A DNA stretch of 64,000 nucleotides, from contig NZ_QZFU01000055.1 in the NCBI RefSeq assembly GCF_003598715.1, positions 62,001 through 126,000 of the forward strand, written 5' to 3'. The notes under the pieces are model-generated. The model was given only the letters and a program-made list of their open reading frames with translations. It had not been told where the DNA came from and did no database searches. Both the position numbers and the translations under genes were made by a program. This document shows, piece after piece, positions 7,596-14,804 of the stretch. Source of the stretch: Nocardia panacis (lineage in GTDB: Bacteria > Actinomycetota > Actinomycetes > Mycobacteriales > Mycobacteriaceae). Every line of letters starts with the position of its first letter. Position 1 is the stretch's first letter.

Positions 7596-10166
7596 GTGAC
7601 CATCCCCCCGATCGTCGCGCGGCTGAAAAGCCACGACGACCGGATCGCCGTCCTCTGCGCGCATGCCACCGCGGCGAATGTCACAGCGGCGCAACCGGTG
7701 ACGGAGGATTTGCGAGCGATCACCTATGCGCGGCTGGCGGCACTCGTCGGGGCCTACGCGGCCGAGCTCGGACCGAACCGGCGTCTGGTGGCCATCGCGG
7801 CGCGCAATGACCTCGAGTCGCTGGTGGCCTATCTCGGCACGCTCGCCGCGGGCGGTGTGGCACTGCTCGCCGAGCGGATCACCGATGAGCTGGTCGCGGT
7901 CTACGATCCGGATGTCGTGGTGGACGGCGGATTCCGACAGATCCGCCACGGGCTGTCCCGGCACGCACTGCATCCGGAGTTGGCGCTGCTGCTGAGCACC
8001 TCCGGGTCGACGGGTTCGCCGAAACTGGTGCGGCTCTCGCGGGCGAATCTGCGCGCCAATGCCGAGTCCATCGCCGAATACCTCGCCATCGGGCCGACGG
8101 ATCGGGCGGCCACCACGCTGCCGATGTTCTACTGCTACGGACTTTCGGTGGTGCACAGCCATCTACTGCGCGGGGCGAGTCTGCTGCTGACCGAGCGGTC
8201 GGTCCTTGACGAGCGCTTCTGGGTGGAGTTCCGCGCGCACCGGGCCACCTCGTTCGCGGCGGTGCCGCACACCGTCGACCTGCTCGACCGCATCGGCTTC
8301 GACCGGATGCGGCTGCCGGATCTGCGGGTGCTCACCCAGGCGGGCGGACGGCTCGCGCCCGAACAGGTGCGGCGATACGCGCGGCTCGGGGCCGAATCCG
8401 GTTGGGATTTCGTGGTCATGTACGGCCAGACCGAGGCGACGGCCCGAATGGCCTATCTGCCCGCCGAACTCGCGGACCGACATCCCGACTGTATAGGGGT
8501 GCCGATCCCCGGCGGTCGGTTCACCTTGGAACCGGTGGCGGGCGAAGCGGCGGCCGAACTGATCTACCACGGTCCGAATGTCATGCTCGGCTACGCGAAT
8601 TCGCCCGCCGACCTGGCGCTCGGCGGCACCGTGGCGGCGTTGCGCACCGGCGATCTGGCCCGCCGCACACCAGAGGGCCTGTATCAGATCGTGGGGCGAC
8701 GCAACCGCTTCGCCAAACTGTTCGGTCTGCGCATCGATTTGCAGCGCCTCGAATCCGGGCTGGCCGCCTCGGGTTTCACCGCCTGCTGCACCGAGGACGG
8801 CGAACAGGTGGTGTGCGCGGTCCTAGGCGATCATGTCCATGCCGCGGCAGGCGCCGCCGCGCTGACCGGACTCCCCGCCGACGCGATACGAATATGCCCG
8901 GTCGCCGAACTGCCGCGGCTGGCCAATGGGAAACCGGACTATCCCGCCATTCGCGGGCTGCGGACCGCACAGCCCGCGACTCCCCCACGCGACCTGTGCG
9001 CCCTCTACGCCGAAACCCTCGGCCTGCCGAGGCATTGCGTGCGCGCCGATCGCACCTTCGTCGAACTCGGCGGCACCTCGCTGACCTATATCGCCACCTC
9101 GGTCAAGTTGCAGCGCGCACTCGGCGCGCTGCCGCCGAACTGGCCCGAGCGCACCATCGCCGAGTTGGCGGCGCGGCCGCGCGAGCGCGGTCGATTCGGA
9201 CGCACCCTCGACACGGCCACCGCATTGCGGGCCGCGGGCATGGTGTTGATCGCGGGTTCGCATATCGGGCTGTTCATGCTGTTGGGCGCGGCGCATGTGC
9301 TGCTCGCCGCCGCGGGCTACAACTTCGCGCGCTTCGCGGTGACCGCCGCCCCGCGCGCGGATCGGCCGCGGCGTGGGCTGCGCACGGCGGCGCTCATCGC
9401 CGCGCCGACCGCCACGTGGGTGGCGCTCACCCTGCCGTTCAGCGACTACTACGGCTGGCAGAACCTGTTGCTGCTCAATAAGATTCTCGGACCGCACGAC
9501 AGCCCGACGGCCGGGCACCTGTGGTTCCTCGAGGTGCTGGTGTACTTCATGGTCGGTGCGGCACTGCTGCTGCGCATACCGAGGCTGGACGCGCTGGAGC
9601 GGCGCGATCCGTTCCGGTTCGCGCTCGGACTGTTCGCGCTGACACTGATATTCCGGTATTTCACCTTCGACCTGTATGCGGCCGAACAGGTTCCGTTCTC
9701 ACCGTTGACCATCTGGTTTTTCACACTGGGCTGGGCCGCCGCCAAAGCCCGCGACACCTGGCAGCGCATGCTGCTGGGTGTGCTCGTATTGGTCACGGTG
9801 CCCGGCTATTTCGACACCGGCGAGCGGGAGCGGCTGGTCATCGCGGGCGTGCTGCTGCTGGTGCTGGCGCCCGCGCTGCGGGTGCCCGCACTGATCGCCG
9901 GGGCGGCGGCACTGCTCGCCGACGCCTCGCTGTACGTGTATCTGCTGCACTGGCAGGTGTATCCGCTGTTCGGACCGCATCGGCCCGCGGCGCTGGCCGC
10001 CTGCCTGGCCGCGGGCATCGCGATCGCCCGCACCGTGGCGCTGCTGCGCAGGCGCGGCCGCGCGCACTCAGCCTTGGACGGTCCACAGCCGCGCGGCGGC
10101 GTCCTGGGCGAGTTTGGCGATCAGGATATCGCGCGGAATCGTCTGACCGGCAAGGTGATCGAGTGA
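7596..10166 (+). CDS. Adenylation domain-carrier-membrane acyltransferase fusion
   Basis: 856 residues. An ANL-type adenylation domain (about 20-460) shows STSGSTGSPK near 135, YGQTEATAR near 276, RTGDLA near 351 and NGKPDY near 445 (the catalytic lysine). A phosphopantetheine carrier domain follows with its attachment serine in ELGGTSL near 492. From about 540 on there are roughly ten hydrophobic segments resembling acyltransferase-3/OafA-like membrane enzymes, with a conserved histidine in LIAGSHIGLF. The order suggests an acid (acyl or amino acid) is activated as AMP-ester, loaded on the carrier and handed to a membrane or exported acceptor, by analogy with epsilon-poly-lysine synthetase. 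The substrate is unknown. The last 33 residues are read antisense to the next gene and look non-native, so the old C-terminus probably lay near 10067. Confidence 0.8.
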   Translation: MTIPPIVARLKSHDDRIAVLCAHATAANVTAAQPVTEDLRAITYARLAALVGAYAAELGPNRRLVAIAARNDLESLVAYLGTLAAGGVALLAERITDELVAVYDPDVVVDGGFRQIRHGLSRHALHPELALLLSTSGSTGSPKLVRLSRANLRANAESIAEYLAIGPTDRAATTLPMFYCYGLSVVHSHLLRGASLLLTERSVLDERFWVEFRAHRATSFAAVPHTVDLLDRIGFDRMRLPDLRVLTQAGGRLAPEQVRRYARLGAESGWDFVVMYGQTEATARMAYLPAELADRHPDCIGVPIPGGRFTLEPVAGEAAAELIYHGPNVMLGYANSPADLALGGTVAALRTGDLARRTPEGLYQIVGRRNRFAKLFGLRIDLQRLESGLAASGFTACCTEDGEQVVCAVLGDHVHAAAGAAALTGLPADAIRICPVAELPRLANGKPDYPAIRGLRTAQPATPPRDLCALYAETLGLPRHCVRADRTFVELGGTSLTYIATSVKLQRALGALPPNWPERTIAELAARPRERGRFGRTLDTATALRAAGMVLIAGSHIGLFMLLGAAHVLLAAAGYNFARFAVTAAPRADRPRRGLRTAALIAAPTATWVALTLPFSDYYGWQNLLLLNKILGPHDSPTAGHLWFLEVLVYFMVGAALLLRIPRLDALERRDPFRFALGLFALTLIFRYFTFDLYAAEQVPFSPLTIWFFTLGWAAAKARDTWQRMLLGVLVLVTVPGYFDTGERERLVIAGVLLLVLAPALRVPALIAGAAALLADASLYVYLLHWQVYPLFGPHRPAALAACLAAGIAIARTVALLRRRGRAHSALDGPQPRGGVLGEFGDQDIARNRLTGKVIE

Positions 10167-10373
10167 GGGCACCACGACGTGATGGGCGTCGGCGCGCAAT
10201 AGCTCACGTGTGAGTTCGGCGAAGGCGGTGCCGTCACCGCCCGTCGATTCATGGAAGGTCGCGGCGAAGCACAGGCCTGCGGCTCGGGCGAGGGTGCTCA
10301 TGGCATCCTCCATCTCCGCGCAGTGCCCGTCGGCCAGATCGTCACGCACGTATCCATAGATCAACGCTTCCAC
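10068..10373 (-). CDS. Small resolvase-fold protein lacking the catalytic serine
   Basis: 101 residues. It reads like the N-terminal domain of a serine recombinase: IYGYVRDDLAD at the start, a long helix, then AFAELTRELLRADAHHVVVPSLDHLAG. In active resolvases the first strand is followed by Arg-x-Ser; here the serine position is aspartate (YVRDD), and there is no C-terminal DNA-binding helix-turn-helix. It is therefore unlikely to cut DNA and may be a regulator partner or a relic. GTG 10373 has a strong GGAGG 6 nt upstream, which argues that it is expressed. It is divergent from the HTH regulator at 10632 and overlaps the preceding plus-strand gene tail-to-tail by 99 bp. Confidence 0.6.
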   Translation of the reverse strand: MEALIYGYVRDDLADGHCAEMEDAMSTLARAAGLCFAATFHESTGGDGTAFAELTRELLRADAHHVVVPSLDHLAGQTIPRDILIAKLAQDAAARLWTVQG

Positions 10374-10471
10374 CCGAAACCTCCGTTGGGATAGGGGATC
10401 GCTGTTCTGTTTTCGGACCCACCGCCGGCGCGCGGGACGCTCCGGCGGAACCATGCTGCGAGAATACTGCG

Positions 10472-10501
10472 CATCTGCAAGTACAGATGTTCTTGCATCT
10501 G
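10472..10501. promoter_or_regulatory. Three alternating CATCTG/CAGATG half-sites, operator candidate
   Basis: CATCTG (10472), CAGATG (10484) and CATCTG (10496) are spaced exactly 12 bp apart, so each neighbouring pair forms an inverted repeat with a 6-bp gap. They sit between the divergent resolvase-like and HTH genes. The most likely ligand is the HTH regulator; this is inference. Confidence 0.45.
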
Positions 10502-10523
10502 AGAATTGGCAAACGTTGGGCTC

Positions 10524-10540
10524 CCGCATCCAGGATGCGG
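10524..10540. repeat. Perfect 8-bp palindrome CCGCATCC-A-GGATGCGG
   Basis: Two 8-bp arms surround one central base, in the same divergent intergenic region as the CATCTG half-sites. It could be a dimer-binding site or part of a hairpin in an upstream transcript. It is not followed by a T-run, so a terminator is unlikely. Confidence 0.4.
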
Positions 10541-10618
10541 TTCGCCAGAGTGCAAAAGCAGGTGTCAACCCGATGACATCTTTCTGCCCTATCCGGGCCA
10601 CCGGGCGTTAACTGGTGC

Positions 10619-10624
10619 GATACT
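10619..10624 (+). promoter_or_regulatory. -10 element for the HTH regulator, leaderless
   Basis: GATACT lies 7 nt before GTG 10632. It supports 10632 as start rather than an in-frame codon at 10506. Confidence 0.4.
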
Positions 10625-10631
10625 AGACCAT

Positions 10632-11864
10632 GTGGCCGCTGGAGACGATCGACCCGTCTGGGCAGTCCGGATGCGTAGCGAGCGCGATGCCAGGGGGTGG
10701 TCACAAGCAGACGCGGTCCGAGTCATGCGGGCGAAATCCTCGCACAACCTACCGACCGACTCGACGCTGCTACGCAATTGGCGGCGTTGGGAATCGGGCG
10801 AGTCGCGCCCCGACGACTTCTACGCCCCCATCATCGCCGCCGCCTTCGACACGGTGACCGCGGCCTTCTTCCCGAAGGCCCGACCCAACCGTGACGACGA
10901 ATTGCTCTCCGCCACCGGCATGGACACCCTCGAGTTCATCGGAAGGCTGCGCATGTCCGATGTCTCGGCCGCGACGCTGGACGCCATTCGCATCACCGCC
11001 GAGCGGCTGTGCTGTGAATACCCGGTCGCGGATCCGCGGGAACTGCATACCGAGGGCACCGCGTGGCTGCGCCGGATCACCTCGCTGCTCGACGGGCGGC
11101 TCACCCTGTCCCAGCATCGCGAAATCCTGGTGCTGGCAGGATGGGTCGCGCTGCTGGTCGGCTGTGTGGACTACGACCTGGGTCGACGCACCACCGCCGA
11201 GGCGACCCGCCGGGCCGCGCATTCGCTGGGGCTGGAGGCCGAGAATGCCGAAATCACCGGCTGGGCAGCCGAAATGGCATCCTGGTTCGCGCTGACCCAG
11301 GGTAACTACCGCGGGGCGATCGAGGCCGTCGAGGGTGGGGCCGCGGGCTGCGGGCAGCTCGGCGTCGGGGTGCAGCTCGCGGCGCAGCGCGCGAAAGCGC
11401 TTGCCAGAATGGGCGATCGAAAGGCCATGGACCAGGCGTTGGCCGAGGGGCGAGCAATCCTGGAGCGACTCGATCATCCGCCCAATCTGGACAACCATTT
11501 CGTGGTCGATCCGCAGAAGTACGACTTCTACGCCATGGACTGCTGCCGGGTGGCGGGCGAGGACGGGTCGGCCGAGTCGTACGCCCGTGAGGTCATTCGG
11601 AATTCGACGCGGGCCGATGGCAGCGTGCGCAATCCCATGCGGGTCTCCGAGGCGCATCTGACGCTGGCCGTGGTCGCGGTCCGGGGTCGGGAGCTGGAAC
11701 GCGCCGTGGACGAAGGGATGCGCGCCTTCACGGGCAGACGGCGCTCGCTGCCCTCGCTCATGTGGATCGCGGGCGAGACGGCGCGCGAATTCATCGAGCG
11801 CTTCCCCGGCGATCCACGCACCAGGGTGTATCTGGACCAATTGCGCTCACTAGCCCCGGAATAA
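10632..11864 (+). CDS. XRE-type helix-turn-helix regulator with TPR-like C-terminus
   Basis: About 410 residues. The N-terminus has an HTH pattern (MRSERDARGWSQADAVRVM, then SHNLPTDSTLLRNWRRWESG), like XRE regulators of actinobacteria. The rest is alanine-rich helical repeats typical of TPR-like signal domains, with runs such as GWAAEMASWFALTQGNYRGA. Such proteins often pair with small partner genes and sense peptides or act in differentiation. The open frame extends upstream to 10506, but that segment lies over the palindromes and has no HTH similarity, so GTG 10632 was chosen. It sits 66 bp before jetA and may regulate it. Target genes are not known. Confidence 0.75.
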   Translation: MAAGDDRPVWAVRMRSERDARGWSQADAVRVMRAKSSHNLPTDSTLLRNWRRWESGESRPDDFYAPIIAAAFDTVTAAFFPKARPNRDDELLSATGMDTLEFIGRLRMSDVSAATLDAIRITAERLCCEYPVADPRELHTEGTAWLRRITSLLDGRLTLSQHREILVLAGWVALLVGCVDYDLGRRTTAEATRRAAHSLGLEAENAEITGWAAEMASWFALTQGNYRGAIEAVEGGAAGCGQLGVGVQLAAQRAKALARMGDRKAMDQALAEGRAILERLDHPPNLDNHFVVDPQKYDFYAMDCCRVAGEDGSAESYAREVIRNSTRADGSVRNPMRVSEAHLTLAVVAVRGRELERAVDEGMRAFTGRRRSLPSLMWIAGETAREFIERFPGDPRTRVYLDQLRSLAPE

Positions 11865-11917
11865 GAGCTCTCCCACATCAATAGCAATGCCCCCGCAAAC
11901 CGGTCGGTGCCTGCCAC

Positions 11918-11923
11918 TACGCT
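11918..11923 (+). promoter_or_regulatory. -10 element for jetA, leaderless
   Basis: TACGCT ends 7 nt before GTG 11931 with no Shine-Dalgarno, giving a leaderless start for the jetABC operon. An in-frame GTG at 11925 is the alternative. Confidence 0.4.
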
Positions 11924-11930
11924 AGTGCCG

Positions 11931-13442
11931 GTGACCGACTCCGCCGATGAGCGGCTGCGGCTGTTCTCCTTCGCCGTCGCCGAGAAACGCACCGAGTACC
12001 TCTCGGTGCTGCACGCGTTCGACGCGGCGCGCGCCGCCTATGTCGTGCTGCTGCACGCCGATGATGTCGCGCGCTGGATCGAGCGGGAGGCGCGCGCGTC
12101 GGTCGAACTCACGGGCGCGGAGATCGGCCCGCTGCTCGACCAACTGCACCGGTGGGGCGTGCTCGAGCGCAGCTACGACGGCACTCGGGCCGCCACACTC
12201 GCCGAATATCGCAATCGGCATTTCGTATATCAGTTCTCCAGAGCCGGATTTCAGGCATATCGGGCAGTGGCGGGCGTCCTCGACGCGCGCTTGGACGAGG
12301 CGGCGCTGTCGCGACTCGTGCTGCCGGAACTGCTGGCCGATCTGGAGACGCTGGCCGAGGTGAACCGCGCGGGCGACGCGGAGCGCGTCTATCGCACCCT
12401 GCGCCGACTCGACGCGGCGCTCACCGATATGGCGGCGCGGGCCGCGCACTTCTACCTCTCCCTCGGCGACCTGGTGCGCACCACCGAGATCACCCCGGAA
12501 TCCTTTCTCGCGCACAAGGACACGCTGCTGGCCCATATGCGCGAGTTCAGCATGGATCTGGCACGCTTCGCCCCGCGCCTGGCAGGCGCCATCGCGGTCA
12601 TCGAGGAGACGGGCATCGCGGACCTCATCGAGCGGGCCGCCCGCTGCGATGAGCGGGTGCTGTTGAGTCAGGCGCAGCGGCAGGCGGATTGGCACGCCCG
12701 CTGGCAGGGGCTGCGCACCTGGTTCGTCGCACTGCCCGCCGCCGACGGATCGGGCGCCGAGCAGACCGAGGCGGACCGGCTGCGCGAGGCCACCATGAGC
12801 GCCATCGCGGCGGTGCTGTCGCTGCTGCGGCGGGTCACCGAGACCCGGCGCGGCGGGGTAAGCCGGGAGTCGGCGCTGCGCCATCTCGCCGGTTGGTTCA
12901 TGGCCGCGCCCAGCGCGGAGGGCGCGCACGCCCTGTTCGACGCCGTCTTCGGGTTGGGCAGGCCGCGCCACCTGTCCATGGAACATCCCGACGCCGAACT
13001 GATTCCGCCCGGCCGCTCCTGGTGGGCGGCCCCACCGCTGGAGATCTCGCGCACCCTGGCCGAGACGGGCCGCACGCCCACCCCCGGCGCGCCCGCCCGC
13101 ATCCAACGCAACGACGCGGGCGTGCGCCGCCTGCGCGAGGCCCAACTCGCCGCCCAGCGCGCCCGCGCCGCCGCCGCGACCTCCCTCGCCGCGGGCGATG
13201 TCCACGAGCGCACCCTCGACGAGCGCGAGACCGAGGTGCTGCTGCGGCTGCTCGACGCGGCCTCCACGGCCTGGGTGCCGGTCAGCGGAAGGGTCGACGG
13301 CACAACCGGATCCGACAGCGGGGTCACGCTCACCGTCTCCGAGCACACGGGCTCTACGATGGTGCGCACCACGCGCGGCCTGCTGCATCTGAACCAGCGC
13401 AAACTCGAGGTGCGCCCCACCCGCCGCGGCGGTCGCGCATGA
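11931..13442 (+). CDS. jetA: Wadjet component JetA (DUF2397/TIGR02677), kleisin-like
   Basis: 503 residues. The N-terminus (RLRLFSFAVAEKRTEYLSVL) and the overall helical plan fit the TIGR02677/DUF2397 family, the kleisin-like subunit of type II Wadjet. It is comparable to MukF and would close the JetC SMC ring. A central segment (about 215-310) is rich in charged helices. The C-terminus contains a small beta-rich region (WVPVSGRVDG, TVSEHTGSTMVRT) that may be the SMC-head-binding winged-helix part. The stop overlaps the jetB start as ATGA, so translation is coupled. Assignment rests on family resemblance plus the unmistakable jetB-jetC order. Wadjet restricts circular plasmids. Confidence 0.85.
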   Translation: MTDSADERLRLFSFAVAEKRTEYLSVLHAFDAARAAYVVLLHADDVARWIEREARASVELTGAEIGPLLDQLHRWGVLERSYDGTRAATLAEYRNRHFVYQFSRAGFQAYRAVAGVLDARLDEAALSRLVLPELLADLETLAEVNRAGDAERVYRTLRRLDAALTDMAARAAHFYLSLGDLVRTTEITPESFLAHKDTLLAHMREFSMDLARFAPRLAGAIAVIEETGIADLIERAARCDERVLLSQAQRQADWHARWQGLRTWFVALPAADGSGAEQTEADRLREATMSAIAAVLSLLRRVTETRRGGVSRESALRHLAGWFMAAPSAEGAHALFDAVFGLGRPRHLSMEHPDAELIPPGRSWWAAPPLEISRTLAETGRTPTPGAPARIQRNDAGVRRLREAQLAAQRARAAAATSLAAGDVHERTLDERETEVLLRLLDAASTAWVPVSGRVDGTTGSDSGVTLTVSEHTGSTMVRTTRGLLHLNQRKLEVRPTRRGGRA

Positions 13443-14803
13443 TCCAGGCGCGCCGCATCAATGCCCTCGCGCTGGACAATTATCAGCGCGCGGCCAGGGT
13501 CGTCCTGGCCAATCACCTTGTCACCAGGACCTATCCGGATCGGATCGCGCTACCGCTGATCCGGCGCTGGGCCACCGAATTGCGCGAGGATCTTGCCGAA
13601 CTGTTCGGCTACCGCCTCGAGGTCACCGAAACGACGGCGCGGGTCTTCCCCCTGGTCGACAGACTGGATCCGGGCCGCCCCGCGCGCACCGCCGCCGACC
13701 GCGTCTTCGACCGCCGCCGCTACGCCTACCTGGCGCTGGCCCTGGCCGCGCTGGGTCGCGCGGGCGATCAGATCACGTTGTCGGAGTTGGCCGATCAGGT
13801 CGCCGCCTACACCGGCCGGATCGAGGGCTTGGCACTGTCCACCGACAGGTCGGCAGATCGGGACGCGTTCGTGGACGCGGTCGGTTGGCTGGCGGTGCGC
13901 GGGGCGCTGACCCTCGCCGACGGCGACGCGGGCGGCTGGGCGGCCGATCCCGAAGCGGGCGAGGCGCTCTACGATATCGACCGCCCGGTGGTCTTCGCGC
14001 TGTTCCGGCCGCCGCGGGCGCTACAGCATCTGCACAGCGTCGCGGGTCTGCTCGCCGAAGCGCCGCGAACCCTCGCCGAGAGTGCGCGCCGGGTCCGGCG
14101 CGCACTGGTCGAACGGCCGGTCGTGTACGCCGAGGACCTCGCGCCGCAGGAGCGGCCGCTGCTCGGTCAGGACCGGCTCGTCGCCGAGGTCGAACTGCTG
14201 ACGGGTCTGCGGGCCGAGCGCCGGGCCGAGGGCGTCGCGCTCATCGATATCTCCGGCCGCCTCTCCGACACCCGGTTCCCGAGCACCGGCACATTGGCCC
14301 AGGTGGCGCTGCTGCTGGTCGGCGAGATCGCCGATCTGGTGCTCGATATCGACAACCCGCTCGAAACCCGCACGGGCGCACTGCAATACGATGACGATCT
14401 GGCCGATCGACTGGATGCCGCCATACCGGAGTCCACCCTGTTCACCCCCATGGCCGACCCGGATATCGAAGCGGCCGAGGAGGTTTCGCCCGAGGAATCG
14501 GAATTCCAAGCGCCACAGCAGTATCCGTTCGTACCCATGGCCTGGGTGCGCGAGACGGTGCAGGCGCTCGCCGACCGCTACGGCGCGACCTTCGCCGCGC
14601 AGTGGCAGGCCGATGTGCCCGGCCTCACCGGTGAGGTGCTCACCCTGCTGCAGCGGCTGCGCCTGCTCCGCACGGCCGAGGACGGTCTGCTGATCCTGCC
14701 CGCGCTGGCCCGCTATCGCGGCGCGGTGGTCACCGTGCGGACCAGACGGGCCGAGGAACTGTTCGTCACGGCCGCCGAAACCATGGTCACGGAAGGGATC
14801 TGA
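13439..14803 (+). CDS. jetB: Wadjet component JetB (DUF2398/TIGR02678), KITE-like
   Basis: 454 residues. It starts at the ATGA overlap with jetA. Recognisable DUF2398 features are RYAYLALALAALGRAG near 95-112, VVFALFRPPRALQHL near 185-200, and winged-helix stretches at the N- and C-termini (WVRETVQALADRYG; TVRTRRAEELF at the end). JetB is the MukE/KITE-like subunit that binds the kleisin and DNA. An acidic insert lies near residues 340-360 (IEAAEEVSPEESEF). The gene ends 1 nt before the jetC ATG, so all three proteins are expected in fixed stoichiometry. Confidence 0.87.
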   Translation: MIQARRINALALDNYQRAARVVLANHLVTRTYPDRIALPLIRRWATELREDLAELFGYRLEVTETTARVFPLVDRLDPGRPARTAADRVFDRRRYAYLALALAALGRAGDQITLSELADQVAAYTGRIEGLALSTDRSADRDAFVDAVGWLAVRGALTLADGDAGGWAADPEAGEALYDIDRPVVFALFRPPRALQHLHSVAGLLAEAPRTLAESARRVRRALVERPVVYAEDLAPQERPLLGQDRLVAEVELLTGLRAERRAEGVALIDISGRLSDTRFPSTGTLAQVALLLVGEIADLVLDIDNPLETRTGALQYDDDLADRLDAAIPESTLFTPMADPDIEAAEEVSPEESEFQAPQQYPFVPMAWVRETVQALADRYGATFAAQWQADVPGLTGEVLTLLQRLRLLRTAEDGLLILPALARYRGAVVTVRTRRAEELFVTAAETMVTEGI

Positions 14804-14804
14804 C

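Noticed and set aside
10506..10631. Upstream extension of the HTH regulator
   Set aside because: The extra 42 residues are Cys/Pro-rich, cover the palindrome, and lie before the -10 at 10619.
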